Assembly (NCBI GenBank): GCA_910587065.1
Contig: CAJUMA010000004.1
Span: 62,001-126,000, forward strand
Source: an uncultured Bacilli bacterium
GTDB lineage: Bacteria > Bacillota_I > Bacilli_A > RF39 > UBA660
Direction of reading: 5' to 3'
DNA: 64,000 nucleotides
Under the pieces are notes generated by a model. That model was not told where the DNA came from. It did not search any database and worked only from the letters and a program-made list of their open reading frames with translations. Each line of letters opens with the position of its first letter. Position 1 is the first letter of the stretch. Below are positions 51,178-58,575 of this stretch, in pieces. The position numbers and the translations under genes were made by a program.

Positions 51178-51645
51178 ATGAATAATGAAACTTGTAATAA
51201 TGAATGCTCAAATAGTATTGCAGATATTCTTAAAGTAATCCTTATATTACAACAAAATGCTTGTCCTGAGTCATGCCTTGATTCATGTGACAGACCTATG
51301 TTAGGCGGCGGACCAAATTGTTTAATATGTAATACGAGACCAGTTATGTTATATACTTGCTGTGGCAATGGTGTTCCATGGACAATGCCTATTTGTAAAG
51401 ATTTAACTACAACATGCTCTAATCCTCAAGAAAGTAATGCAAACAACATGTGCGAATGCTCTAATGTATTTAGAGTAGAAAAGCTAGATGGATGTGCTGC
51501 AACATTTAGAGTACTTGCACCTAATCCTGATAATTCTTGTTGCAATTCTCAACCATATATTGGAACAAATAGTTTCTTTACAATGGACTTATCGTGCTGC
51601 TGCTGCATTAGATGTTTAAATGATACATTCGTAGAATGTGTCTAA
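51178..51645 (+). CDS. Cysteine-rich spore coat protein, CotY/CotZ-like
   Basis: 155 residues with more than 20 Cys. The arrangement agrees with the CotY/CotZ family: an N-terminal helix (NSIADILKVILILQ), Cys clusters (PESCLDSCD), a central VFRVEKLDGCAATFRVLAP and a final FTMDLSCCCCIRCL. These proteins crosslink by disulfides in the spore crust or exosporium. The start ATG has AAAGGGTGA. The identity of the exact subfamily is uncertain. Second coat gene in the window after cotE. Confidence 0.8.
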   Translation: MNNETCNNECSNSIADILKVILILQQNACPESCLDSCDRPMLGGGPNCLICNTRPVMLYTCCGNGVPWTMPICKDLTTTCSNPQESNANNMCECSNVFRVEKLDGCAATFRVLAPNPDNSCCNSQPYIGTNSFFTMDLSCCCCIRCLNDTFVECV

Positions 51646-51646
51646 G

Positions 51647-51674
51647 AAAATGCTATAGAAATATAGCATTTTTT
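51647..51674 (+). terminator. Terminator of the coat gene
   Basis: AAAATGCTAT (51647-51656) pairs with ATAGCATTTT (51663-51672). Confidence 0.85.
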
Positions 51675-51698
51675 ATTTTGAAATTAATATTATTAATT

Positions 51699-51875
51699 AT
51701 GAGGACTTTATTAGTTAAGATATTTTTAATTATGCTCATAAGTTATTCGTTGTTTATGATGTTAATTTTATTAAATTATTTAGAAGTAGGGTATAATTTT
51801 TTAGAATATGCTTATTTTATTAAATGGTATATACTTATACTTATAATTAGCTGTTTAGTATTTTTTAGAATTTAA
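51699..51875 (+). CDS. Small membrane protein, uncertain
   Basis: 58 residues from ATG 51699 with two hydrophobic helices (LVKIFLIMLISYSLFMMLILL and FIKWYILILIISCLVFF). No clear ribosome site precedes it. It lies 10 bases before the next gene, in the same direction, so it may be the first gene of that operon. An earlier start inside the coat gene is unlikely because a terminator lies between. Confidence 0.45.
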   Translation: MRTLLVKIFLIMLISYSLFMMLILLNYLEVGYNFLEYAYFIKWYILILIISCLVFFRI

Positions 51876-51885
51876 AGGAGATATT

Positions 51886-52422
51886 ATGCAATATTATTAT
51901 GATATAAATTTACATTTTGACGATTATTATATGAATTACTATGAGTGGAGTGAATTTGAGCATTTTAATCGACTACCTATTTTTAAAGTTATAAGTGTTA
52001 GACCTTTTTTAGATAATGAAATAAAGCTTGATTTAGATTATAAAAATATTATTGTTTCTGATGGTATAGTTTCTTTAGGGCTAGAACTAATTGATAAAAA
52101 GGCAATATATATATCTAGTCTTCCTTATGAAGATGAACTTAAGATAAACAAGCTTGTAGCTAATATCTCTGATAATTTAAATTATAAGATTATAAAAAAA
52201 AGGAATAACTTATTAATAACGAATATTGATCGAATGAAAAAGGAATATATAAATTTGCTAGATAAGGGTAGTAGTGATTTAATAAAATTGCTTTATTATG
52301 AAGTTACAGGAAAATTGTCTAATAATATTGATAAAATGCGAGAATTTTTACATGATGATATTTGTACTAATTTTCGTGAACAATATTACCAATTATATGA
52401 TATGATTATGATAGGTGATTAA
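51886..52422 (+). CDS. Unrecognised soluble protein, partner of a LemA-like gene
   Basis: 178 residues; ATG 51886 behind AAAGGAGA. No signal peptide; begins with an aromatic-rich stretch (YYYDINLHFDDYYMNYYEW) and continues as mixed alpha/beta. One base separates its stop from the LemA-like start, so the two are coupled. Family unknown. Confidence 0.7.
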   Translation: MQYYYDINLHFDDYYMNYYEWSEFEHFNRLPIFKVISVRPFLDNEIKLDLDYKNIIVSDGIVSLGLELIDKKAIYISSLPYEDELKINKLVANISDNLNYKIIKKRNNLLITNIDRMKKEYINLLDKGSSDLIKLLYYEVTGKLSNNIDKMREFLHDDICTNFREQYYQLYDMIMIGD

Positions 52423-52423
52423 G

Positions 52424-52888
52424 ATGTTATATATTCTTTTATTTATTATATTTTGTGTATTAGTTGGTCTTTCCTTATACGTTCTTGTTATTTATAATAA
52501 GCTTAAGACTTATAAGAATGAAGTTGATAAATTATGGAATACTTTGAGGCTGGAAATAGAAAGTCAATTTAAATTTATTAAAGCTAATATTGATTTACTT
52601 GGTAATGCTGATAAATTTTATTTAAAAGATTTAATTGATAAATACATGATACTTGCTTATACTGAGGAAGTAATGAATGCTTATATTGATCTTGAAATAA
52701 CGATTGATAAATCAAGTGATACAGAAATAAAGAAAAGATTTCTAGTTAAGAATAGTGAAATAGATAAATTAAAAGAACAGTATAACAATGTATTGCTTAG
52801 ATATAATAATGTAATAAATATGGTTCCAAATAAGATAATTGCTAATATATTTAATTTTCATGAAGGAACTTGGTTTAGAAGTAAATAA
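52424..52888 (+). CDS. LemA-like membrane protein
   Basis: 154 residues from ATG 52424 (ATAGGTGAT upstream). An N-terminal membrane helix (ILLFIIFCVLVGLSLYVLVIY) leads directly to the LemA-style opening YNKLKTYKNEVDKLWNTLRLEIESQFKFIKANIDLLG. The family ending LLRYNNVINMVPNKIIANIFNF follows. LemA proteins are anchored coiled-coil bundles with unknown molecular role. Its middle region is more diverged than usual. Confidence 0.65.
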   Translation: MLYILLFIIFCVLVGLSLYVLVIYNKLKTYKNEVDKLWNTLRLEIESQFKFIKANIDLLGNADKFYLKDLIDKYMILAYTEEVMNAYIDLEITIDKSSDTEIKKRFLVKNSEIDKLKEQYNNVLLRYNNVINMVPNKIIANIFNFHEGTWFRSK

Positions 52889-52890
52889 AA

Positions 52891-52914
52891 ACTCCACTTA
52901 ATCGTGGATTTTTT
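52891..52914 (+). terminator. Terminator after the LemA-like gene
   Basis: CTCCAC pairs with GTGGA(T) around a 6-nt loop, followed by T. Confidence 0.75.
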
Positions 52915-52963
52915 AGTGCCTAATAACATTCGACAAATATTTCTAAACTAGTATGTTAATATA

Positions 52964-53035
52964 GTGGTCAATATCAAGGATTTAACAATTTTTGTACTAG
53001 TGATTACTATTTTGTTACTAATTATATTTAGATAA
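52964..53035 (+). CDS. 23-residue hydrophobic peptide, candidate type I toxin (locus B)
   Basis: A frame of 23 codons from GTG 52964: a polar start (MVNIKD), then one hydrophobic stretch (LTIFVLVITILLLIIF) and a final Arg. Size and layout equal locus A (4618-4692). No strong ribosome site is visible, which lowers confidence. The start region GTGGTCAATATCA (52964-52976) recurs as GTGGTGAACATCA (53078-53090, 11/13 identical). This second copy lies inside the antisense RNA gene, so that RNA could pair with the toxin start. Confidence 0.5.
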   Translation: MVNIKDLTIFVLVITILLLIIFR

Positions 53036-53036
53036 T

Positions 53037-53117
53037 AAAAAACATCTTTATTCTTCTGAATAAAGATGACTAACCATGTGGTGAACATCATACCCAAGAG
53101 ATAATCTGCTTCTCACT
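53037..53117 (-). ncRNA. Candidate antisense antitoxin RNA (locus B)
   Basis: The minus-strand extended -10 TGTTATAAT (box at 53129-53124) is followed by about 81 nt and the hairpin CATCTTTATTC (53043-53053) with GAATAAAGATG (53058-53068), with a T-run on the minus strand. The hairpin and the 5' part (GTGAGAAGCAGA against GTGTGAAGCAGA) are nearly those of RNA A. No convincing -35 box is seen. Confidence 0.55.
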
Positions 53118-53169
53118 AATTAAATTATAACACAAGAACATTAGATTTACACTAAGAATATTTCTCTTT

Positions 53170-53868
53170 TTATTTTATATTAAAGTTTTTTATATATTCG
53201 TCATAAGCTTTATAATCTGGTGTACCTTTTATTTCTTTATAAGGATATTTATTGGCGATGAAGAAGTCTTTTATTATTTTATCAAGCAAATGGGGATTTC
53301 TTATAAGCAAAGGTCCTAATGTGTAAGTTCCATAGAAGTTATTGATGTGTACTCCTTCAAATTTACTTTTATTATTGTCAGCATTTCCATCTATTACTTC
53401 AAATAAATGATTTTCTTTGTTATTATTTATGGATACTCTATTTTGAAAACCAATAACTGGTTTATCTAAAATATATGTTTTGTAGACTTGTTCTTTTACG
53501 ATTCTATCTCTTACTGTTTTACTTTCAAAGTTAAAGCAATCTAGAGCCTCCATATTATTTATCTTTTTACCAAATAATTCATAGGAGTTACCCGTTGCAA
53601 TAAATATTTTTTTCTTAATAATCTTTTTTATTTCAGTTTTATATCTTAAGATGTCTTTTAAAACCATTATTTGGTTATCATATGTTCCACATCCGATATA
53701 GAAGATATCAAACTTCGAAAAGTCTATTTTATCACCTTTAGTTACGTTTGTAACTGTATATCTTGCTCCTTGTTTTTTTAGAGCTTCAGTTAGAGCAAGA
53801 ATATTACCTGACTCTCCATAAAGATTCATAATATCATAATAAAGATGAGCTATTTTTATTATCTTCAT
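53170..53868 (-). CDS. gatD: GatD-like glutamine amidotransferase subunit without catalytic Cys and His
   Basis: 232 residues, clearly the GatD partner of MurT (LNLYG-like MNLYGESGNILAL, DIFYIGCGTYDNQ, FESKTVRDRIV, VIGFQNR). In working GatD the nucleophile lies in TICGGYQFLG and the catalytic His in GTYLHGP. Here these read ATGNSYELFG (Gly93 at the Cys place) and GTYTLGP (Leu184 at the His place). Release of ammonia from glutamine should be impossible by the known mechanism. It overlaps murT by 4 bases, which keeps the usual pairing. Confidence 0.88.
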   Translation of the reverse strand: MKIIKIAHLYYDIMNLYGESGNILALTEALKKQGARYTVTNVTKGDKIDFSKFDIFYIGCGTYDNQIMVLKDILRYKTEIKKIIKKKIFIATGNSYELFGKKINNMEALDCFNFESKTVRDRIVKEQVYKTYILDKPVIGFQNRVSINNNKENHLFEVIDGNADNNKSKFEGVHINNFYGTYTLGPLLIRNPHLLDKIIKDFFIANKYPYKEIKGTPDYKAYDEYIKNFNIK

Positions 53869-55286
53869 TTTTTCATCCCCTCATTTAAGAGTTTTTTTAA
53901 TATTGCTGTCATATCAAAGCAAGCCATTGTATAAATTGAACCCTTACTTTTCTTTTTTACTAGTTCTAAGATATTATTTAAATCATCAACTATTATTAGC
54001 TTTTCTTCACGAATACCAGCATATTTAAGTCTAGTATAAACATCATATTTAAATCTTCCAATACAAAATATCTTATCAATAGAATTATCATTTAAAAGTT
54101 CGAAATCAACATCATAAAGCCAACTTATGTCATTATAACTATATCTTCTTGAAACATTATCGAAACCGATAATAATAGTTTTTTTGCCGTGTTCTGATTT
54201 TATAAAATTAATTGATTGTAAGTATGACAAAGCATTCTCATTTTTTGATTCAATCATTTCAACTTTTCTTTTCCCAAGTCTATATTCTTTCATTCGCTTT
54301 GCTTCAAGTACTTGATTGTTTAGATATTCTTGAATATCTTTTGTCTCAAGCCCGATAGTTTTTAAAAGAGCAAAAGTTGCTAGAGTATAATAGCAACAAA
54401 AGAAAACGTTTTTATTTAAATGAACAATATTTCTATTAATAGTCATAAATTGTTTATCAAGATCAATGTCTTTAGCTTGAAAGTCTAATTTATTTCTAGA
54501 AAATTTACATTTAGGACAAGTATAATCACCTAAATGTCCATAATGATAAAAATTGTATTTTAGTTTTGTTTCACAAACAGGACAGTAGGCAGCATCTACT
54601 GTATTTGAAATTGGTTCTTTCGTATCTGTTTTGTATTTTCCGATACCATAAGTTGTAATAAGCCCTTTATGAATTACTTTAAATCTTGTAACAATTGGAT
54701 CATCAGCGTTTATTACAAGGTGAGTATTAGCATCAATTGAGGAAGCAATTTTATTGAATATTATATCCGGATTGCCATTTCTGGCGGGTTGATCTCTTGT
54801 AATGTTTGTAATAACTAAATGAGTAAGTTTAACTTTATTAAAGATGGTTTTTATAAAAGATTCATCAAGTTCTAAAAGTAATACATCAGCTTTAATTCTT
54901 TTAGTGAATGGGTTTGTATGGTTTAAAATTAAAGTGGTTGCAGCATTAAAAAGATTAGAACCATTTTTATTCCATACAACTTTATAGCCGTTTCCTTCTA
55001 AGACATGAGCAATTAATGAAGTTGTTGAACCTTTTCCTGATGAACCTGTTACACCAATAATATATCTAGGATAAATTAGTTCGTCTAAAATGCTTTTATT
55101 ATACATAGTTGCATAATAACCTGGAGTTACAGTGCCATCATCTTTAAAAATAGGTTTAAGCATTTTACAACCAAATGTGAATATTTTATTGGCAATAATG
55201 GTTGCTGTATTTGTTTTTAAAATAGGCTTAAATAATAAACAGAAAAGTTTAACTATTTTTATAATAATATTATATAAAGTTTTCAT
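53865..55286 (-). CDS. murT: Lipid II isoglutaminyl synthase subunit MurT
   Basis: 473 residues, Mur-ligase family. A hydrophobic/basic N-terminus is followed by the P-loop GVTGSSGKGSTT, LLLELDESFI, the MurT block NITRDQPARNGNPD, and a zinc ribbon in the middle domain (CPVCETKLKY ... CPKCKF). The C-terminal domain ends its key motif as YNDISWLYDVDFE. With GatD it amidates the D-Glu of lipid II to D-isoglutamine. All MurT landmarks look present, in contrast to its GatD partner. Start ATG 55286; probable operon murT-gatD. Confidence 0.93.
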   Translation of the reverse strand: MKTLYNIIIKIVKLFCLLFKPILKTNTATIIANKIFTFGCKMLKPIFKDDGTVTPGYYATMYNKSILDELIYPRYIIGVTGSSGKGSTTSLIAHVLEGNGYKVVWNKNGSNLFNAATTLILNHTNPFTKRIKADVLLLELDESFIKTIFNKVKLTHLVITNITRDQPARNGNPDIIFNKIASSIDANTHLVINADDPIVTRFKVIHKGLITTYGIGKYKTDTKEPISNTVDAAYCPVCETKLKYNFYHYGHLGDYTCPKCKFSRNKLDFQAKDIDLDKQFMTINRNIVHLNKNVFFCCYYTLATFALLKTIGLETKDIQEYLNNQVLEAKRMKEYRLGKRKVEMIESKNENALSYLQSINFIKSEHGKKTIIIGFDNVSRRYSYNDISWLYDVDFELLNDNSIDKIFCIGRFKYDVYTRLKYAGIREEKLIIVDDLNNILELVKKKSKGSIYTMACFDMTAILKKLLNEGMKK

Positions 55287-55390
55287 TTAATCACCTAGTA
55301 AAATTATACCACAAATTGATTATCCTAACACATAAATTGACAAGTTAAAGAGAATATGTGAAAATGGATTAGTGGAGGAGATGCAAGATT

Positions 55391-56089
55391 ATGGAAATAA
55401 AATCAGCAAGTAAAGAAAATGAAGAAGTAAAAATACAAAGAATAATTGGGTCAAGGCATACAGAGTGTTACAGATTATCTGGAAACAGAATAATGAAGAA
55501 ATTTAAAAAGAACAATTATTATCAAGATATAAAAAAGAAACATGAAGATTTTCTTTTATATTTAAAATATCTGGGTAGTATCTCTAATGAGGCTTTTGTA
55601 ACCCCTGATGTTGCTTATGTAAGTCGTGATAATGAAGTAAGTAGTTATGTAAGAGATTTTGTTTATGGAACAAGCATTGCTGATTTATATCCAAAAACAG
55701 CAGTTGCACCATTAAAGGAAGCGTTGAGAGGTCTTTTTTTTAAAATAGATAAGTCTCCAGAATTAAGTCTTGATGGCGTTACAGCTAAAGATATTGTTTA
55801 TACTGGGTCAGATATAAAAATTACAGATTTTGATTTGTGTAGGTTTAATGATGAAGATAATGTTAGTAATAATAAAAATATGTTAAACTTAGCTATTTTT
55901 GTTGGCTTATTTGGAATTAAAGCTATTAATTATAAAGAGCTTAGTAAAGAGTATTTAAGTTTAGTATCAAGTTTAACAAGTGGTGAATATGATATTGCGG
56001 ATTATTTGGGTGAGGCAGCAAGTGAGATTAAAAGTAAGAATAATCCAGTATATCTAAAAGATTTACAGAAGGCGATTGTTCTTAAGTAA
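55391..56089 (+). CDS. Small protein-kinase-like protein
   Basis: 232 residues from ATG 55391 with GGAGG upstream. The order IQRIIGSRHTECYRLSGNRIMKKFKK, VRDFVYGTSIADLYP, GVTAKDIVYTGSDIKITDFDLCRF recalls the N-lobe Lys, hinge and DFG-like region of small-molecule kinases. The catalytic-loop HxD is not evident. It may be a degenerate kinase. It lies between the divergent murT-gatD operon and ftsA, which suggests but does not prove an envelope link. Confidence 0.4.
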   Translation: MEIKSASKENEEVKIQRIIGSRHTECYRLSGNRIMKKFKKNNYYQDIKKKHEDFLLYLKYLGSISNEAFVTPDVAYVSRDNEVSSYVRDFVYGTSIADLYPKTAVAPLKEALRGLFFKIDKSPELSLDGVTAKDIVYTGSDIKITDFDLCRFNDEDNVSNNKNMLNLAIFVGLFGIKAINYKELSKEYLSLVSSLTSGEYDIADYLGEAASEIKSKNNPVYLKDLQKAIVLK

Positions 56090-56124
56090 AATAGGAGATT
56101 ACTTTACATAATCGCCTTTTTTTT
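56071..56124 (+). terminator. Terminator after the kinase-like gene
   Basis: GGCGATT (56071-56077) and AATCGCC (56110-56116) pair across the stop codon, followed by eight T. GGAGATTA may compete for the same arm. Confidence 0.65.
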
Positions 56125-56169
56125 GTGGTTGTTTTATAGTATACTTGTTATGATAAGGTGGTGAATACT

Positions 56170-57408
56170 ATGAGACAAATAATTGCTAGTTTAGATCTTG
56201 GAAGCGGTAAGATAAAATTGGTTGTTGCTGAGTTGAAAGAAGAAGGACTAAATGTTCTATGTGCGATTGATGAAGACTCTCGTGGTATTCAAAACGGTGA
56301 AATAATTGAAGTAGATGATACAGTCTATGCCATAAAAAAACTTTTAAAAAGAGAAGAAGATTTATTAGGTATAAAAATAACTAAAGTAATAGTCAATATT
56401 AGTGAACAAAATGTAAGCTATAAGATAGGAGAAGCGAGCATTATTGTTAGAGAAACAGAAACAGAAATACTTGCTAGTGATATAGTGCGTGTTTTACAAA
56501 CTAGTGTAAAAGGCAATATTGACCGTGATTTTGATTTAATTACAGTAGTTCCTGTTATGTTTAAGGTCGATGACCGAAAAACACGTATTCCTCGTGGATT
56601 TAAAGGAAGAAGTTTATCTGTTAAATCAGTTATTATCACAGCCCCTAAAAGAGATATTTATATGTCAGCTAAAGTTTTAGAAAAGTGTGGTCTTGAAGTA
56701 GTAGATATAATGACTTCGAGTATTGGTTCTTATTTTGCTCATAAAAATGAAACAACTGATACGCAAACAGGTATTATAATTGATTGTGGTTATGAAACAA
56801 TTGATGTATCTGCTGTTAATAAAGGTATAGTTATTAACACCACAGTTTTTCCTATGGGTGGTAAAAATATTGATTCGGACATTTCTTATGTTTACAAGTT
56901 GACAGATGAACAGTCGAAGGCTTTAAAAGAAGATTTAGCCTTAGCTCATAAGAAAAATGCTAGTTCTTATGAGAAAGAAAGCCTTGTAAATACGAATGGT
57001 GAGAAGATAATTGTTAATCAAGCTGAATTATCCGAAATAGTTATGAGTAGGTGTCATGAAATGCTAAATAAGGCGAAAAATGAAATTAACTACTTAACAA
57101 AGAAGGAAATTAGTTATATAATTATAACAGGAGGATTGACTGAACTTAAGGATTTTTCAATTGAGGTTGAAAGTATCTTTGGACGTTTAGCCAATGTCGG
57201 GAAAATACAAATCGTTGGTGCAAGAGATAATAAGTATGCAGCTTGTATCGGGATGATAAAGTATTTTGATTCTAAGTTAAGACTTAGAGATAAGGAATAT
57301 TCAGTTATAAATGCTGATGATGAAGAAATATTAAGTGGTATTGGAGATAAGAAGTCATCAGGTGAATCAATACTTGGGAAAGTATTTGGAATATTCTTTG
57401 ATAATTAA
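56170..57408 (+). CDS. ftsA: Cell division protein FtsA
   Basis: 412 residues; ATG 56170 has AAGGTGGTGA upstream. Actin-fold motifs run in order: IASLDLGSGKIKLVV (phosphate 1), GIIIDCGYETIDV (phosphate 2), YIIITGGLTELKDF (adenosine), and a C-terminal amphipathic membrane-targeting helix (SILGKVFGIFFDN). FtsA tethers FtsZ filaments to the membrane and recruits the divisome. Followed 11 bases later by ftsZ. Confidence 0.95.
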   Translation: MRQIIASLDLGSGKIKLVVAELKEEGLNVLCAIDEDSRGIQNGEIIEVDDTVYAIKKLLKREEDLLGIKITKVIVNISEQNVSYKIGEASIIVRETETEILASDIVRVLQTSVKGNIDRDFDLITVVPVMFKVDDRKTRIPRGFKGRSLSVKSVIITAPKRDIYMSAKVLEKCGLEVVDIMTSSIGSYFAHKNETTDTQTGIIIDCGYETIDVSAVNKGIVINTTVFPMGGKNIDSDISYVYKLTDEQSKALKEDLALAHKKNASSYEKESLVNTNGEKIIVNQAELSEIVMSRCHEMLNKAKNEINYLTKKEISYIIITGGLTELKDFSIEVESIFGRLANVGKIQIVGARDNKYAACIGMIKYFDSKLRLRDKEYSVINADDEEILSGIGDKKSSGESILGKVFGIFFDN

Positions 57409-57419
57409 GGAGGAATAAT

Positions 57420-58493
57420 ATGGACGGATTAGAAATGGATCAAGTCGCTAAAATCAAGGTTATTGGTGTTGGTGGCGGTGGAATGAATGCCGTAAATAGA
57501 ATGATTGAATCGGGAGTTAGAAGTGTTGAGTTTATTGTTGCAAATACAGACTTACAAGTATTGAATGCTTCTCCTGCTGAATATAAACTTCAAATTGGTA
57601 AAAGTATAACGAATGGTCGTGGAGCTGGGTCTGATCCTGAAGTAGGTAGAGAAGCTGCTTTAGAGAGCAAAGAAGAAATTAGAGAAGCTCTTGAAGGAGC
57701 AGATATGGTCTTCGTAACTTGTGGTATGGGAGGCGGTACTGGTACAGGTGCATCTCCAATAATCGCTGAAATTGCTCAAGAAGTTGGAGCTTTAACTGTC
57801 GCTATTGTAACAAAACCATTTAGATTTGAAGGCAAAAAGAGAATGGAACAAGCTATTATAGGTTTGGATGAGTTAAAACAACATGTTGATACTTTAATTG
57901 TAATTCCTAATGATAGACTTCGTGATATTATTGATAAAAATACGCCAATGATGGCAGCTTTCCGTGAAGTTGATAATGTACTTCATAGAGGTGTTCAATC
58001 AATATCTGATCTTATTGCAGTATCAGGTCTTGTAAATCTTGACTTTGCTGATGTAAAAGCCGTTATGGCTAAAAGAGGAGATGCCTTAATTGGTATTGGT
58101 TTAGGTACTGGTGAAAATAGAGCTATTGAAGCTGCTAAAGCCGCTGTATCTAGTCCACTTTTAGAAACAAGTATTGTTGGTGCTACAGATGCAATTATAA
58201 ATGTTACTGGTGGTAACTCTTTAACATTATTTGAAGCTGAAGAAGCTGCGGAAGTTGTTAGAGCTAGTGCTAATACTGATATTAATATAATCTTTGGTGC
58301 TGTTATTAATGAATCATTAAATGAAGAGGTTATTGTTACCGTAATCGCTACAGGTTTTGAAGATAGTGAAGATGCTGGAAGTAGTTATACAAATGATTAT
58401 GTAACAGAACAAGAACCATTAAGAAAACAAGTAAGTGTTATAGATGATGAGTATGATATACCACCATTCTTAAGAGATAGAGATAATATATAA
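57420..58493 (+). CDS. ftsZ: Cell division GTPase FtsZ
   Basis: 357 residues with GVGGGGMNAVNRMI, the tubulin signature GGGTGTGASP, NTDLQ, the synergy-loop region NLDFADVKAVM and the conserved C-terminal peptide YDIPPFLRDR, which binds FtsA. FtsZ polymerises with GTP to form the division ring. The linker before the tail is short. AAGGAGG precedes the ATG. Operon ftsA-ftsZ. Confidence 0.98.
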   Translation: MDGLEMDQVAKIKVIGVGGGGMNAVNRMIESGVRSVEFIVANTDLQVLNASPAEYKLQIGKSITNGRGAGSDPEVGREAALESKEEIREALEGADMVFVTCGMGGGTGTGASPIIAEIAQEVGALTVAIVTKPFRFEGKKRMEQAIIGLDELKQHVDTLIVIPNDRLRDIIDKNTPMMAAFREVDNVLHRGVQSISDLIAVSGLVNLDFADVKAVMAKRGDALIGIGLGTGENRAIEAAKAAVSSPLLETSIVGATDAIINVTGGNSLTLFEAEEAAEVVRASANTDINIIFGAVINESLNEEVIVTVIATGFEDSEDAGSSYTNDYVTEQEPLRKQVSVIDDEYDIPPFLRDRDNI

Positions 58494-58532
58494 AAATAAA
58501 AGAATATTAATACAATAAAAAAGAAAAAATAC

Positions 58533-58562
58533 TATGATAACAGTAGGATAGTACGCCTAAAG
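58533..58562 (+). repeat. Upstream element shared with the surface gene at 5126 (copy 2)
   Basis: 26 of 30 bases equal 5081-5110, with TATGATAA, TAGGA and AGTACGCCTAAAG identical. It directly precedes the ribosome site GGAAGG. Confidence 0.7.
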
Positions 58563-58575
58563 GAAGGAAAAATAT

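Noticed and set aside
51060..51368. Minus-strand frame over the coat gene
   Set aside because: It overlaps the yidD terminator and the CotY/Z-like gene, which has clear family features on the plus strand.
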